Counted from the first letter of the stretch, positions 9,952-24,653 are shown. The stretch is DNA of 64,000 nucleotides from Burkholderia catarinensis (GCF_001883705.2 NZ_MDEQ02000014.1:62001-126000); one strand, 5' to 3'. Notes: a model not told the origin generated them from the sequence alone. Numbers and translations are program-made.

Positions 9952-11769
9952 TCAGGCGGCGCGCTGCGCGTCGCCTGCGCCGTCGTTCTGGTCCGTCGCG
10001 CCGAAGCGCGCGGGGTAGCGTACGCAAAAGCGCAATGCTGCGTCGTACGGATAAAAATCGGGCAATTCGCCCTGCATCAGCTTGTCCTTGCTCGCCTGCC
10101 ACAGCGCGGGATCGAAAAAATCCGCGTGATGCTTCATGAAGACGCCGCGCACGCGCGGGTCGCCGAGCAGGAACGGCCCGTAGGTCTCCGGAAAGATGTC
10201 GTGCGGGCCGACGGTATACCACGGTTCGCCGGACAGCTCGTCTTCCTCGTTGCGCGGCAGCGGCACGCGGCGCACGTTGCAGTCGGTCAGGTATTCGATC
10301 TCGTCGTAGTCGTAGAACACGACGCGGCCGTGGCGCGTGACGCCGAAGTTCTTGTACAGCATGTCGCCGGGGAAGATGTTCGCCTTCATCAGCTCCTTCA
10401 CCGCGTTGCCGTACTCCTTCACGCCGTGCTCGACGTCCGCGTCGGTGCCGTTCTGCAGGTACAGGTTGAGCGGCGTCATCCGGCGCTCGATGTACAGGTG
10501 CTTGATCACGAGATTGCCGTCCTCGTATTCGAGCAGCGACGGCACTTCCTTCTCGAGCTCGCGCACGAGCGCGTGGTCGAGCCGCGCGAGCGGCAGCGCG
10601 ACGCTCGAATACTCGAGCGTGTCGGCCATCCGCCCGAGGCGGTCGTGACGCTTCACGAGCTGGTACTTCTCCATGATCTGCGCGCGCGTCGTTTCCTTCG
10701 GCGGCGGGAATTGATCCTTGATGATCTTGAACACGTACGGGAACGACGGCAGCGTGAACACGAGCATCACGAGGCCCTTGATCCCGGGCGCGATGATGAA
10801 ACGGTCGCTCGAATGCGACAGGTGGTGCAGCAGGTCGCGGTAGAACAGGTTCTTGCCCTGCTTCTGCAGGCCGACCGACGTGTAGATCTCCGCCTTCGGC
10901 TTGCCGGGCATGATCGTGCACAGGAAGTCGACGTACGCGGACGGCACGCCCATGTCGACGAGGAAATACGAGTGCGAGAAGCTGAAGATGATCTGCAGCA
11001 GGTCGCGGCGCAGCAGTACGGTGTCGAGCGTGAGCAGGCCCGGACGCACGTGGCGGATCGGCACCGCGAACGGCAGCACGCGGTCGGCGTTGATGATGCG
11101 GCCGACGATGTACGCGCTCTTGTTGCGGAAGAACAGCGACGACAGCACGTGGATCTGGAAATTCGGCGCTTCGTCGAAGCGGCCGAATTCGTCGTCGATC
11201 GCCTGCATCACGCACGCGATGTCGCGCGCGAGATCCTCGAACGCCGGTTCGAGCTGGAAGTTCGTGACGATACGCTCGAGCGTGACCGCGAGCCCGTCGG
11301 TGCCCGGATAGTACGCGCGGTAGGTCGGTTTCGCGGCCGGCTCGTCGTTCTCGAGATACTCGGTCGAGATCGCCGGGCGCACGAAGATGAAATCGTTGCT
11401 GAAGTACGAGCGGTGCAGGATCTTGCAGCACACCGAATTGAAGAAGGTTTCCGCGCACTCGGGCTGGCAGTGCGACGTGAGCAGGCCGATGTAGTGCAGC
11501 TTGATCTGCTGCCACACTTCGTCGTCGATGTTCTCCGCATCGTATTCGTCTTCCAGCACCTCGACGCATTCCTTCACGCGATCGTCGTACGACGTGATCC
11601 GCTCGCGCGCGAGCCGCTGCAGCCCGTGCCAGTCGCCGCGCTCGTACAGCGTCTTCGCATCGACCGCCGCTTCGCGGAAGATCCGGTAATGGCGATCGAA
11701 GTTTTCGAGCATCGTCTGTGCGATGTCGAAACCGATCTGCGACGACAGCAGTTTGGGGAAGTGATTCAT
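9952..11769 (-). CDS. aceK: Isocitrate dehydrogenase kinase/phosphatase
   Basis: A 605-residue bifunctional enzyme that phosphorylates and dephosphorylates isocitrate dehydrogenase, diverting carbon to the glyoxylate shunt during growth on acetate. Recognised segments include [17 protein letters not shown], the ATP-site region [12 protein letters not shown] and [12 protein letters not shown] near the catalytic aspartate. Starting at [13 protein letters not shown] matches the family. A start 42 bp upstream overlaps the predicted -10 and is unlikely. No aceA or aceB gene is adjacent. Confidence 0.96.
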   Translation of the reverse strand: MNHFPKLLSSQIGFDIAQTMLENFDRHYRIFREAAVDAKTLYERGDWHGLQRLARERITSYDDRVKECVEVLEDEYDAENIDDEVWQQIKLHYIGLLTSHCQPECAETFFNSVCCKILHRSYFSNDFIFVRPAISTEYLENDEPAAKPTYRAYYPGTDGLAVTLERIVTNFQLEPAFEDLARDIACVMQAIDDEFGRFDEAPNFQIHVLSSLFFRNKSAYIVGRIINADRVLPFAVPIRHVRPGLLTLDTVLLRRDLLQIIFSFSHSYFLVDMGVPSAYVDFLCTIMPGKPKAEIYTSVGLQKQGKNLFYRDLLHHLSHSSDRFIIAPGIKGLVMLVFTLPSFPYVFKIIKDQFPPPKETTRAQIMEKYQLVKRHDRLGRMADTLEYSSVALPLARLDHALVRELEKEVPSLLEYEDGNLVIKHLYIERRMTPLNLYLQNGTDADVEHGVKEYGNAVKELMKANIFPGDMLYKNFGVTRHGRVVFYDYDEIEYLTDCNVRRVPLPRNEEDELSGEPWYTVGPHDIFPETYGPFLLGDPRVRGVFMKHHADFFDPALWQASKDKLMQGELPDFYPYDAALRFCVRYPARFGATDQNDGAGDAQRAA

Positions 11770-12073
11770 CGCGTGCAGGCTCGTTCGGGAGGGGCTGTAA
11801 GCACTCGCCATTTTAGCGCCCAAGCGGGCTTTTCAAAGACTTTGCGGCGATGCATGGCCGGCCGGCAAGCGGCGGGTTATCCACCGTTGGGTACCGTTCG
11901 GTGCATCTTCGCGTAAAGATACGGGTACGGAACCGATTCTGGCACGAACTTTTTTTGACGGGCCGGCGGCGGCCGGGCACGCGTTCCGCGGGACGGCGAT
12001 AGAATCGACGCAACGCCCGCCATGGCCCGCCGCCGGCGCGCATTCGCACAGACAACGACGAGACGCCCCACCG
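11770..12073. other. 304-bp divergent intergenic region, aceK / MBL-fold gene
   Basis: Besides the aceK promoter, the plus strand has a TAGAAT at 12000-12005 that could serve the metallo-hydrolase gene. An imperfect inverted repeat surrounds ATCTT/AAGAT near 11905-11930. No gene is seen. Confidence 0.4.
11810..11836 (-). promoter_or_regulatory. Candidate sigma-70 promoter for aceK
   Basis: On the minus strand TTGAAA (11831-11836) and TAAAAT (11810-11815) are separated by 15 bp, slightly short of optimal. Initiation would fall about 35 bp upstream of the aceK ATG. Confidence 0.5.
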
Positions 12074-13153
12074 ATGAACGCACTGGAACACCAACTCGAC
12101 TATCCCTTCGCCGACACGCTGCCCGCCGCGGGCGACACGTTCGAGGTCGCGCCCGGCGTGCGCTGGCTGCGCATGCCGCTGCCGTTCTCGCTCGACCACA
12201 TCAATCTCTGGCTGCTGCGCGACGAGATCGACGGGCAGGCCGGCTGGACGATCGTCGATTGCGGGATCTCGTCGGATGCGATCCGCACGCACTGGGAGCA
12301 GATCTTCGACACGCATCTCGACGGCCTGCCCGTGCTGCGCGTGCTCGTCACGCACTGCCATCCCGATCACTTCGGTCTGGCGAACTGGCTGTGCGAAGGC
12401 GGCGACAAGGGCCGCTGGAACGTGCGGCTGTGGATGACGCTCGGCGAATACCTGTTCGGCTGCCTGATGGCGGCCGGCAACGGCTCGAACGCGGGCGGCG
12501 CGGCCGCCGCCGATCACTTCGCGCGCCACGGGCTGACCGATCCGGCCGCGCTCGACAAGCTGCGCAACCGCCGCAACTACTACTCGGATCTCGTGCCGGC
12601 CGTGCCGCCGCGCTACCGGCGCCTGCGCGAAGGCGACGCGGTGACGATCGGCGCGCGCACGTGGCGCGTCGTGACCGGTTTCGGCCATTCGCCTGAACAT
12701 TGCGCGCTGCACAGCGAAGCGGACGGCGTGCTGATCTCCGGCGACATGGTGCTGCCGCGCATCTCGACGAACGTGTCCGTGTTCGACCTCGAGCCGGAAG
12801 CGAACCCGCTCGCGCTGTACCTGCAGTCGCTCGGCCGCTACGAGACGATGGCGCCCGACACGCTGGTGCTGCCGTCGCACGGCAAGCCGTTCCGCGGCGT
12901 GCGCACGCGTATCGCGCAACTGCGCGAACACCACGACGCGCGGCTCGACGAGGTACGCGTCGCGTGCGCGGAACAGCCGATGAGCGCGGCCGACATCGTG
13001 CCGATCATGTTCCGCCGCCGCGAGCTCGATATCCACCAGATGACGTTCGCGCTCGGCGAGGCGCTCGCGCACCTGAACCTGCTGTGGCTCGCGGGCGAAC
13101 TCGTGCGCGAGCAGGGCGACGACGGCGTGCTGCGGTTCCGCACCGCCGGCTGA
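12074..13153 (+). CDS. Metallo-beta-lactamase fold hydrolase
   Basis: A 359-residue MBL-fold protein. Metal ligands are in THCHPDHFG (about residues 94-102), GHSPEH and SGDMVLP, with VLPSHGKPF providing the final histidine. The C-terminal helical extension (MTFALGEALAHLNLL) is typical of the LACTB2-like or MBL-C branch. It probably hydrolyses a thioester, lactone or nucleic-acid phosphodiester; the sequence does not decide which. It is convergent with the ABC-F gene, with only 16 bp between stops. Confidence 0.87.
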   Translation: MNALEHQLDYPFADTLPAAGDTFEVAPGVRWLRMPLPFSLDHINLWLLRDEIDGQAGWTIVDCGISSDAIRTHWEQIFDTHLDGLPVLRVLVTHCHPDHFGLANWLCEGGDKGRWNVRLWMTLGEYLFGCLMAAGNGSNAGGAAAADHFARHGLTDPAALDKLRNRRNYYSDLVPAVPPRYRRLREGDAVTIGARTWRVVTGFGHSPEHCALHSEADGVLISGDMVLPRISTNVSVFDLEPEANPLALYLQSLGRYETMAPDTLVLPSHGKPFRGVRTRIAQLREHHDARLDEVRVACAEQPMSAADIVPIMFRRRELDIHQMTFALGEALAHLNLLWLAGELVREQGDDGVLRFRTAG

Positions 13154-13169
13154 CAGCGCCTCGTTCTGC

Positions 13170-14810
<1,641 letters not shown>

Positions 14811-15009
14811 AAGCACCTCCGAAAATGCGTGAAGACCTTCGCGCGCGGCGTGCGTGGCACGGCGGCGAAAACATTTTGGGAAGGCTTAGTTGTTCACTTT
14901 GGCTGGCGTCCGGTATGAGGAATGAGCGCGCAGTGTAGCAAGCGCGGCGCGCGGGCCGCAAGCGACGGGCCGGGGAAACGTCGCTTGCACGCCACGCGCG
15001 ATGACCGCG

Positions 15010-16611
15010 TTACTGCACCGAGACCGTCGTGAAGTTCTGCCGTCCGAACGGACTCACGTGATAGCCGCTCACGTTCGTGCGCGTGAGCGCGGCCGCGGTC
15101 GGGTAGCCGAGCGGGATCCACAGCGCCTGGTCGTGGATGATCTTCTGCGCCGCTTCGTACAGCTTCGCGCGCTTGCCCTGGTCGGCGGTCGACTTGCCGT
15201 CGGCGATCAGCTTGTCGAGCTGCGCATCGCAGAAGCGCGCGAAGTTGACGCCCGACTTCACTGCGTTGCAGCTGAACTGCGGCGACAGGTAGTTGTCCGG
15301 ATCGCCGTTGTCGCCGGCCCAGCCCATGAACAGCATGTCATGCTGGCCGAGCTTTGCCTGCTTGATCAGCTCGGCCCATTCGATCACCTTCACTTCGGCC
15401 TTCACGCCGATCTTCGCGAGGTCGGCCTGCAGCAGTTCCGCGCCGACCTTCGGGTTCGGGTTCAGCACGCTGCCGGTCGGGCGCGTCCAGATCGTCGTCG
15501 AGAAGCCGTTCGGGAAGCCGGCCTGCGCGAGCAGCTGCTTCGCCTTCGCGGGATCGTACGCATACGGCGCGACGTCCTTCGCGTAGCTCCACGTGTTCGG
15601 CGGATACGGGTTGTTCGCGGCCGTCGCGGTGTTGTCGAACACGACCTTCAGGTAGGTCGCGCGGTCGAACGCGAGGTTCAGCGCCTCGCGCACCTTGTCG
15701 TTGTCGAGCGGTTTCTTCTGCGTGTTCAGCGCGACGAACGCGGTCATGAACGCGGGCGTCCGCACGATCTTCAGCGCGCTTTCGCCCTTGGCCGCGAGCA
15801 CGTCCTGCGGCTTCGGCGACAGCGCGATCTGGCATTCGCCGGCCTTCACCTTCTGCAGGCGCACCGACGGGTCGGGCGTGATCGCATAGATCAGCCGGTC
15901 GACCTTCGGCTTCGTGCCCCAGTAGGTCGGGTTCACGTCGTAGCGGATCAGCGCATCCTTCGTATAGCTCTTCAGCACGAACGGGCCCGTGCCGACCGGC
16001 TTCGCGTTCAGGTCGGCCTGCTTGCCGGCCTTCAGCAACTGGTCCGCGTATTCGGCCGAGTAGATCGACGCGAAGCCCATCGTCAGGATCGGCACGAACG
16101 TCGCGTTCGGCTCGTTCAGCACGAACTTCACCGTGCTGTCGTCGACCTTCGTGACCGACTTCACGAGCTTCACGAGGCCCATCGACTGCGCGTGCGGGAA
16201 GCCGCTCGCGCCGGCCACCTTGTGCCACGGGTTCGAATCGTCGAGCATCCGCGTGAACGTGAACACGACGTCGTCCGCGTCGAGCGCGCGGCTCGGCTTG
16301 AAGGCGTCGGTGGTCTGGAACGCGACGTTCGGGCGCAGGTGGAACGTGTAGGTGAGGCCGTCGGCGCTCGCTTCCCATTTGTCGGCGAGCGCGGGCACGA
16401 CCTTCTTCGCGGCTTCGTCGTACGACACGAGCGAGTCGAAGATCACGTCGGCCGACGCGTTGGTCGTGACGAGCGAGTTGTACTGCACGACGTCGAAGCC
16501 GTCCGGGCTCGATTCCGTGCAGACGGTGAGCGGCTTGGCGGCGGCGAGGCCGGGGGCGGCGAGTGCGGCGGCGACCGCGGCCGCGGCCGCGGCGAACAGC
16601 TTGACGTGCAT
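15010..16611 (-). CDS. Periplasmic peptide-binding protein, SBP family 5 (DppA-like)
   Basis: A 533-residue extracellular solute-binding protein. A signal peptide (MHVKLFAAAAAAVAAALAA, Ala-rich) is followed by TVCTESSPDGFDVVQYNS, a typical DppA-type N-terminus. LTYTFHLRPNVAFQTTD and DAFKPSRALDADDVVFTF are family hallmarks. It should deliver dipeptides or a related ligand to an ABC importer. The permease and ATPase genes are not adjacent: its neighbours are an ABC-F gene and a dehydrogenase. The ATG is preceded by GGAGATCCT. Confidence 0.9.
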   Translation of the reverse strand: MHVKLFAAAAAAVAAALAAPGLAAAKPLTVCTESSPDGFDVVQYNSLVTTNASADVIFDSLVSYDEAAKKVVPALADKWEASADGLTYTFHLRPNVAFQTTDAFKPSRALDADDVVFTFTRMLDDSNPWHKVAGASGFPHAQSMGLVKLVKSVTKVDDSTVKFVLNEPNATFVPILTMGFASIYSAEYADQLLKAGKQADLNAKPVGTGPFVLKSYTKDALIRYDVNPTYWGTKPKVDRLIYAITPDPSVRLQKVKAGECQIALSPKPQDVLAAKGESALKIVRTPAFMTAFVALNTQKKPLDNDKVREALNLAFDRATYLKVVFDNTATAANNPYPPNTWSYAKDVAPYAYDPAKAKQLLAQAGFPNGFSTTIWTRPTGSVLNPNPKVGAELLQADLAKIGVKAEVKVIEWAELIKQAKLGQHDMLFMGWAGDNGDPDNYLSPQFSCNAVKSGVNFARFCDAQLDKLIADGKSTADQGKRAKLYEAAQKIIHDQALWIPLGYPTAAALTRTNVSGYHVSPFGRQNFTTVSVQ

Positions 16612-16963
16612 AGGATCTCCCACGTGGCTTGTGCTTTTTGCTTGATGACGGGATGCAGGCGCGGCCTGGAAGCGAGCGGGGCCGGCGCGGCTGGCGGATA
16701 GCATACCGTCAAAGCGCGCGATGCGTGAAAAAAGGCGCCTGAACGCGGTGAATTGACCGAAAAACGGCTGCGTTCGCGACGGAACGGATGTTGGCGCGGC
16801 GGGATGGCGCCGCGGCGGCGGTGGGCGGAGCTGGGAACCGAGGGGGCGCTGCGGATCGGCGCGCCGGGGAGGGCGGCGGGAGCGGCACGGGATGTGCCGC
16901 GAAACCGAAGTGTCGACACGACGACACGGCTCGGCGCGCGGGCCGAGCCGGGCCCGCGGTGCG
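16612..16963. other. 352-bp intergenic region upstream of the peptide-binding protein
   Basis: It must contain the promoter of the minus-strand binding-protein gene. A TATGCT near 16700 on that strand could be a -10, but no good -35 accompanies it. The rest is GC-rich without an evident gene or terminator. Confidence 0.4.
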
Positions 16964-17737
16964 TCAGTGCGTGCCGGCTTTCGGCTTGCGCGGTGCCTTC
17001 TCGAACAGGCGGTCGTACAGCCAGCGCGGCAGCACGTGCAGCACCTTCGCGACGACGCCCATCTGCCACGGAATCACGCGGAACGCGTGTTGCCGCGCGA
17101 TCGCGCGCGCCGCGCGCGCGGCGAAGCGGTCGGCGTCCATCAGGAACGGCATCCGGTACGGGTTGTGCGCGGTCATCGGCGTGCGGATGTAGCCGGGCGC
17201 GATCGTCACGACGCCGACGCCGGCCGCGCGCAGTTCGACGCGCAGCGATTCGAGGTACTTGATCGCGGCCGATTTCGACGCGCTGTACGCGCCGGAGCCG
17301 GGCAGGCCGCGCACGCCGGCGACGCTCGCGACGCCGACCAGCGTGCCGTGGCGCGACGCCGTCATCGGGCCGACGAACGGCTCGAACGTCGCGACCATCC
17401 CGTAGTAGTTGATGTCCATCACGTCGCGGAACGTCGCGAGATCGCCCTGGCCCGTGACGGCGCCCTGGCTGATGCCCGCGTTCGCGATCACGACGTCGGG
17501 GCAGCCGTGCGTCGCGATGAACGACGCGGCGGCCGTCGCGAGCGCGTCGGCGTCGCGCACGTCGGCGGAATAGACGGAGATGGACAGCTTGGGGAACCGC
17601 CGCGCGAACGCATCGAGCGCATCGGTGCGGCGCGCGACGAGTGCGAGCGTGGCGCCCTGGCGGGCGTATTCCTCGGCCATCGCGAGGCCGAGGCCGCTCG
17701 ACGCGCCGGTGATGAAGACCTTCAGCGGAGTAGTCAT
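16964..17737 (-). CDS. SDR family oxidoreductase
   Basis: A 257-residue classical short-chain dehydrogenase. TGASSGLGLAMA near residue 10 is the NAD(P)-binding Rossmann motif, with NAGIS, SVAGVRGLPGSGAYSASK (catalytic Ser, Tyr and Lys) and PGYIRTPMT following. An R-R pair after the second strand (ALVARRTD) favours NADP. The C-terminal tail with PRWLYDRLFEK is hydrophobic-basic, suggesting membrane association. It starts 17 bp downstream of the dsbA stop and may be co-transcribed. The substrate is unknown. Confidence 0.87.
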   Translation of the reverse strand: MTTPLKVFITGASSGLGLAMAEEYARQGATLALVARRTDALDAFARRFPKLSISVYSADVRDADALATAAASFIATHGCPDVVIANAGISQGAVTGQGDLATFRDVMDINYYGMVATFEPFVGPMTASRHGTLVGVASVAGVRGLPGSGAYSASKSAAIKYLESLRVELRAAGVGVVTIAPGYIRTPMTAHNPYRMPFLMDADRFAARAARAIARQHAFRVIPWQMGVVAKVLHVLPRWLYDRLFEKAPRKPKAGTH

Positions 17738-17754
17738 GCCGGCGCGTGCGGGGA

Positions 17755-18393
17755 TCAGAGCTTCTTGTCCTGAACCTGCTTCACGAGGAAGTCGAGCACC
17801 TGGGCGGTGCCCGGGATGCTGTTCGAGTAAGCGGGACCCGTCTTGTACTTGCCCTGGACGACGACCGTCGGCACGCCGTCGATCGCATAGTCCTTCAGCA
17901 GCTTGGCCGACTGGTTCACCTCGCCCTGCACGCTGAACGAGTTGTAGGCATCCATGAACTGCTTCTTGTCCACGCCCTGCGTGGCCAGGAAGTCGGCCTG
18001 CGCCTGCGGCGTCAGCAGGTAGTTCTTCTGCTTGTGGATCGCGTTGAAGATCGCCGGCGTGACCTTCTCGGAGATGCCGAGCGCGGACACCGCATAGAAC
18101 AGCTTCGAGTGCGGGACGAAATCGTCACGGAATGCGACCGGCACGCGCTTGAAGTCGATGTTGTTGCCCTGTTTCTTCACCCAGGCCTCGATCGTCGGCT
18201 CGAATTCGTAGCAGTGCGGGCAGCCGTACCAGAAGAACTCGATCACCTCGACCTTGCCGGCCGGCGCGGACACCGGCTGCGGCGACTTCATCACCTCGAA
18301 GTCCTTGCCGGCGACCGGTGCGGCGGGCGTTGCCTGGGCGAGGCCGGCAGCCAGGCCCAGGGACAGAAGGAGCGTGCTAAGCAGTTTTTTCAT
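17755..18393 (-). CDS. dsbA: Thiol:disulfide interchange protein DsbA
   Basis: A 212-residue periplasmic oxidase that introduces disulfides into exported proteins. A signal peptide (MKKLLSTLLLSLGLAAGLAQA) precedes a thioredoxin fold. The active site is C58-P-H-C61 in FFWYGCPHCYEFEP, and the cis-proline loop is GVPTVV. DsbB is not in the window. It lies between the SPOR protein and an SDR gene, all on the minus strand. Confidence 0.96.
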   Translation of the reverse strand: MKKLLSTLLLSLGLAAGLAQATPAAPVAGKDFEVMKSPQPVSAPAGKVEVIEFFWYGCPHCYEFEPTIEAWVKKQGNNIDFKRVPVAFRDDFVPHSKLFYAVSALGISEKVTPAIFNAIHKQKNYLLTPQAQADFLATQGVDKKQFMDAYNSFSVQGEVNQSAKLLKDYAIDGVPTVVVQGKYKTGPAYSNSIPGTAQVLDFLVKQVQDKKL

Positions 18394-18462
18394 GTTGTGA
18401 ACGTCGAATCAGTTGCTCGGGTTACGAAACGTAGCGGGTTCTGCGTGGGCTCGGCCGGCTGC

Positions 18463-19362
18463 TTACTGCTTCGTGAAGCGGATCACCGCCGTGTCGACAC
18501 CTGCATCGGACAGGCGCTGACGGGCCGAGTTCATATCCTCGAACTTCGAGAACGGGCCGACGCGCACGCGGAAATAGGTCACGCCGCTGACGTCGCGCTT
18601 CGACACCTTCGACTCGAAGCCCTGGAAGCCGAGGCGCGCGCGCTGCTGCTCGGCGTCGCCTTCGGTCTTGTACGCGCCGACCTGCAGGAAGTAGCCGGTA
18701 TTCGCGTCGCTCGCGGTCGGCGGCTTCGCTGCCGCGGCGGCCGCGGCCGACGACGTCGGCTTCGGCGTGTTCGAGGCCAGTTGCTGTTGCTGCTGCTTTT
18801 GCGCGGCGGCCTGCTGCGCCTGCTTCTGCGCGGCGAAGCGTGCGAGGTCGTCCTCGCCGGCCTGTTGTTGCTGCTGCGGCGGCTGCGCCTTCTTCGGCGG
18901 CGGGTTGTCGGCCGGCTTCGGCGCGACGGCGACACCGTTGCCCGACGACGGATTGTTCGACGCGGTCGTGCTGTTCGAGCTGCCGGTGTTGTTCGAGCCG
19001 CTCGAACCGTTGGCCGACGGCTGCACTTCGACGATCTGCGGCTCGGGCAGCAGGCCGCCCTGGGTCTGGTTCGCGGCCTGGCCCGGCGCGGTGTTGGGCG
19101 GTGCGGGTTGCGCGGCCTGCGGCACCGGCTGGCCGGGCGTCTTGCCCTGCAGCGCGCGGTTCGGGTCGAACTGCTGCGGCTGGCTCGCGCCGTTGTCGGC
19201 CGGCGGCGGCGCGACCTTCGACACGAACGGCGACGGCGAACGCGTGATGTAGAGCGCCACCACCACGGCGATCGCCAGGCCGACGATCAGGCCCAGCACG
19301 ATTCCAAGAAATGTTCCTCCGGCTTGTTTCGATTGCTTCGAAGATCGGCGTGGTTGTGCCAT
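18463..19362 (-). CDS. SPOR domain protein, FtsN-like
   Basis: A 299-residue bitopic membrane protein. A short basic cytoplasmic tail (MAQPRRSSKQSKQAGG) leads into one transmembrane helix (about residues 17-40). A long periplasmic linker follows, rich in Pro, Gln, Ala and Asn with poly-Gln runs. The C-terminal SPOR domain, about 75 residues, starts at TGYFLQVGAYKTEGDAE and contains VTYFRVRVGPFSK. SPOR domains bind denuded septal peptidoglycan, so a division role like FtsN is likely. It follows argS by 110 bp, an order common in Betaproteobacteria. An AGGTGA site supports the start. Confidence 0.9.
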   Translation of the reverse strand: MAQPRRSSKQSKQAGGTFLGIVLGLIVGLAIAVVVALYITRSPSPFVSKVAPPPADNGASQPQQFDPNRALQGKTPGQPVPQAAQPAPPNTAPGQAANQTQGGLLPEPQIVEVQPSANGSSGSNNTGSSNSTTASNNPSSGNGVAVAPKPADNPPPKKAQPPQQQQQAGEDDLARFAAQKQAQQAAAQKQQQQQLASNTPKPTSSAAAAAAAKPPTASDANTGYFLQVGAYKTEGDAEQQRARLGFQGFESKVSKRDVSGVTYFRVRVGPFSKFEDMNSARQRLSDAGVDTAVIRFTKQ

Positions 19363-19472
19363 TGCTTGAGTCACCTGCAAAAAGAATCGTGAAAAGGCTG
19401 CGGCGGGCATCCGACGGCAGGCGCTCCTGCGACGGGTGCTGCCGCGGCCATTCGCTGCCCGGTTCGGGCCGC

Positions 19473-21257
19473 TTACATCTTGGCGGGCGCGGACACGCCG
19501 AGCACCGCCAGACCGTTTTCGAGCACCTGCCGGGTCGCGGCGAGAAGCGCGGCGCGCGCATTGCGCGGCGCTTCGTCGTCGACCAGCACGCGCTCCGCAT
19601 TGTAGAACGAGTGGAATTCGCCAGCGAGATCGCGCAGGTAGAACGCGACCGCGTGCGGCGCCAGCTCGTTTGCCGCGTGCGTGAGCATGTCCGGATACTC
19701 GGCCAGCTTCTGCATCAGCGACGCGGCTTGCGCGCTCGTCAGCTGCGACAGGTCGGCGCCCGGCAGTTGCGCCGCATCGACGTTGTAGCGCGACTTCAAT
19801 TCGTTGAGCACCGAGCAGATCCGCGCATGCGCGTACTGGACGTAATAGACCGGGTTTTCGTCGTTCTGTTTCAGCGCGAGGTCGATGTCGAACACGAACT
19901 CGGTATCGGCCTTGCGCGAGATCAGGAAGAAACGCACCGCGTCGCGGCCGCGCGTGATGGTCGCTTCGTCGATCAGGTCGGGCGCCGCTTCCTGGCCCGC
20001 CGCCGCGCCGCCCGACCATTCGATCAGGTCGCGCACCGTCACGTAGCTGCCCGCGCGCTTCGAGATTTTCACTTCCTGGCCGTCGCGCATCACGGTGACC
20101 ATCTTGTGCAGCACGTAGTCGGGGTAGCCCTTCGGGATCCCGACGTGCAGCCCCTGCAGGCCCGCGCGCACGCGCGCGATCGTGCCGTGGTGGTCCGAAC
20201 CCTGGATGTTGATCACCTTCGTGAAGCCGCGCTCCCACTTCGTCACGTGGTAGGCGACGTCCGGCACGAAGTACGTGTACGTGCCGTCCGACTTGCGCAT
20301 CACGCGATCCTTGTCGTCGCCTTCGTCGGTCGTGCGCAGCCACAGCGCGCCGTCCTGCTCGTAGGTCATGCCGGCCTTGATCAGCGCGTCGACCGTCTTC
20401 TCGACGCGGCCTTCGCTGTACAGCGACGACTCGAGGTAGTACTGGTCGAACTTCACGCCGAATGCCTGCAGGTCCATGTCCTGCTCGCGACGCAGGTACG
20501 TGACCGCGAACTTGCGGATCGCGTCGAGATCCTCGACATCGCCCGCGCCCTTGACCGGTTCGCCGTCCGACGCAGCGACCGTTTCGCCGTTCAGGTAGTC
20601 GCGTGCGATGTCGGCGATGTATTCGCCGTTGTACGCAGCTTCCGGCCAGCCCGCGTCGCCCGGCTTGAGGCCGCGTGCGCGCGCCTGCGTCGAGATCGCG
20701 AGGTTGCCGATCTGCACGCCGGCGTCGTTGTAGTAGAACTCGCGGTGCACCGCGTAGCCCTGGCTCGCGATCACGTTCGCGAGCACGTCGCCGAGCGCGG
20801 CCTGGCGGCCGTGGCCGACGTGCAGCGGGCCGGTCGGGTTTGCCGACACGAATTCGAGCAGCACTTGTTTGCCTTTCTCGCGATCCGACGTGCCGAACGC
20901 GCGGCCCTGGTCGAACACGGCGGCGATCACCGCCTGCTTCGCGGCGGCCGACAGGCGCAGGTTGATGAAGCCGGGGCCGGCGATCTCGGCGGCTTCGACG
21001 AGCCCTTGCGCGGCCGGCTGCGCGGTGAGCGCGGCGACGATCTGCTCGGCGAGCTGGCGCGGGTTCGCGCCGAGCGGCTTCGCGAGCTGCATCGCGACGT
21101 TGCACGCGACGTCGCCGTGCGCGGCGACCTTCGGGCGCTCCAGTGTGATGGCCGGGGCGACGAACGCGGCCGCGTCGGCGCCTTTCAGTGCGTGTGCGAC
21201 CTGCTTGACGCTATCCGCGAGCAGGGCTTCGAGGGTCTGTTTGTGTGCTGGCAGCAT
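19473..21257 (-). CDS. argS: Arginyl-tRNA synthetase
   Basis: A 594-residue class I aminoacyl-tRNA synthetase. The HIGH signature appears as HVGHG in [13 protein letters not shown]. The family N-terminal additional domain, VEFSSPN-like (here [10 protein letters not shown]) and the C-terminal anticodon-binding DALR domain ([13 protein letters not shown] onward) are present. The length is normal. Promoter and leader signals lie at 21305-21346. Confidence 0.97.
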   Translation of the reverse strand: MLPAHKQTLEALLADSVKQVAHALKGADAAAFVAPAITLERPKVAAHGDVACNVAMQLAKPLGANPRQLAEQIVAALTAQPAAQGLVEAAEIAGPGFINLRLSAAAKQAVIAAVFDQGRAFGTSDREKGKQVLLEFVSANPTGPLHVGHGRQAALGDVLANVIASQGYAVHREFYYNDAGVQIGNLAISTQARARGLKPGDAGWPEAAYNGEYIADIARDYLNGETVAASDGEPVKGAGDVEDLDAIRKFAVTYLRREQDMDLQAFGVKFDQYYLESSLYSEGRVEKTVDALIKAGMTYEQDGALWLRTTDEGDDKDRVMRKSDGTYTYFVPDVAYHVTKWERGFTKVINIQGSDHHGTIARVRAGLQGLHVGIPKGYPDYVLHKMVTVMRDGQEVKISKRAGSYVTVRDLIEWSGGAAAGQEAAPDLIDEATITRGRDAVRFFLISRKADTEFVFDIDLALKQNDENPVYYVQYAHARICSVLNELKSRYNVDAAQLPGADLSQLTSAQAASLMQKLAEYPDMLTHAANELAPHAVAFYLRDLAGEFHSFYNAERVLVDDEAPRNARAALLAATRQVLENGLAVLGVSAPAKM

Positions 21258-21304
21258 GCTGGTAGAAGGCTTCGTTGGTGGCGGCCGGAAATGCGGGCCC
21301 GCCG

Positions 21305-21323
21305 GCGCGCTTTTTAAGCGCGC
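21305..21323 (-). other. Perfect hairpin in the argS leader
   Basis: GCGCGCTT and AAGCGCGC pair perfectly around a 3-base loop, within the expected argS 5' leader and about 50 bp from the ATG. No T-run follows on the minus strand, so it is not an intrinsic terminator there. Confidence 0.5.
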
Positions 21324-21340
21324 GTTTCAGGGATCGCAGA

Positions 21341-21360
21341 ATTTTAACAGGTGCTAATAT
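21341..21360. promoter_or_regulatory. Overlapping divergent -10 elements for argS and the DUF1840 gene
   Basis: On the minus strand TAAAAT (21341-21346) suits argS. On the plus strand the extended -10 TGCTAATAT (21352-21360) suits the gene at 21458. The -35 matches are weak on both sides. Confidence 0.45.
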
Positions 21361-21457
21361 GCCGATCAGGCGGCCCGCGTCCGCGAGGCCGGACGCCTGT
21401 CTGCCGGCGTTCCCCAACCGCGCCGCGCAGGCACAACAAGATGAAAAGGGAATAGTC

Positions 21458-21781
21458 ATGATTACGTTCAAGAGCAAGGCGGCACAGGATCTCGACGTGC
21501 TGAAGGATTTCGCCGTTTATGTGCTGGGCCTCGTCGGCAAGCCGCTGGGCGAGCGCGGCGTGATTACGCACGACGAACTGGACAGCGCGATCGCGAAGCT
21601 GGAAGGCGCCGTCGCGCAGGCGAAGCAGGAACGCGCCGAGCACGCCGGCCACTTCCATGAGGACCAGGACGACCACGCGCACCACGAATTGCCGCCGAAC
21701 CTGGCGCAGCGCGTCGCGCCGTTCCTCATGATGCTGCGCGAAGCGAAGGACGGCCAGGCCGACGTGCACTGGGGTTTCTGA
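21458..21781 (+). CDS. DUF1840 family protein
   Basis: A 107-residue acidic, histidine-rich protein that begins MITFKSKAAQDLDVLKDFA. It has a short segment HFHEDQDDHAHH near the middle and a conserved tail (RVAPFLMMLREA). It matches a small family I associate with Betaproteobacteria; no function is established. The His/Asp cluster could bind metal (inference). The ATG is preceded by AAAGGGAA. A bidirectional terminator follows 40 bp downstream. Confidence 0.82.
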   Translation: MITFKSKAAQDLDVLKDFAVYVLGLVGKPLGERGVITHDELDSAIAKLEGAVAQAKQERAEHAGHFHEDQDDHAHHELPPNLAQRVAPFLMMLREAKDGQADVHWGF

Positions 21782-21820
21782 GCCTCCTGGCCCGGCAGTA
21801 CGAAGGGTTGGCAAGGCAGG

Positions 21821-21848
21821 AAAAAGCCCGCTATCGAGCGGGCTTTTT
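21821..21848. terminator. Bidirectional intrinsic terminator, DUF1840 gene / metH
   Basis: GCCCGCT pairs with AGCGGGC around ATCG, flanked by five A and five T, with a second T-run after it. It serves both convergent transcripts. Confidence 0.9.
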
Positions 21849-21893
21849 CTTTTTGTCTGACCAAACGGGCGGCCGGCCGCCCGCGGGCGCGGA

Positions 21894-24611
<2,718 letters not shown>

Positions 24612-24653
24612 GGCGGTGCGAATTCTGATGATGAAGGGCGTGGGGCGGTCGGG

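Noticed and set aside
11955-12005. TTGACG and TAGAAT as one promoter for the MBL-fold gene
   Set aside because: They are 39 bp apart, so they cannot form a single sigma-70 promoter.
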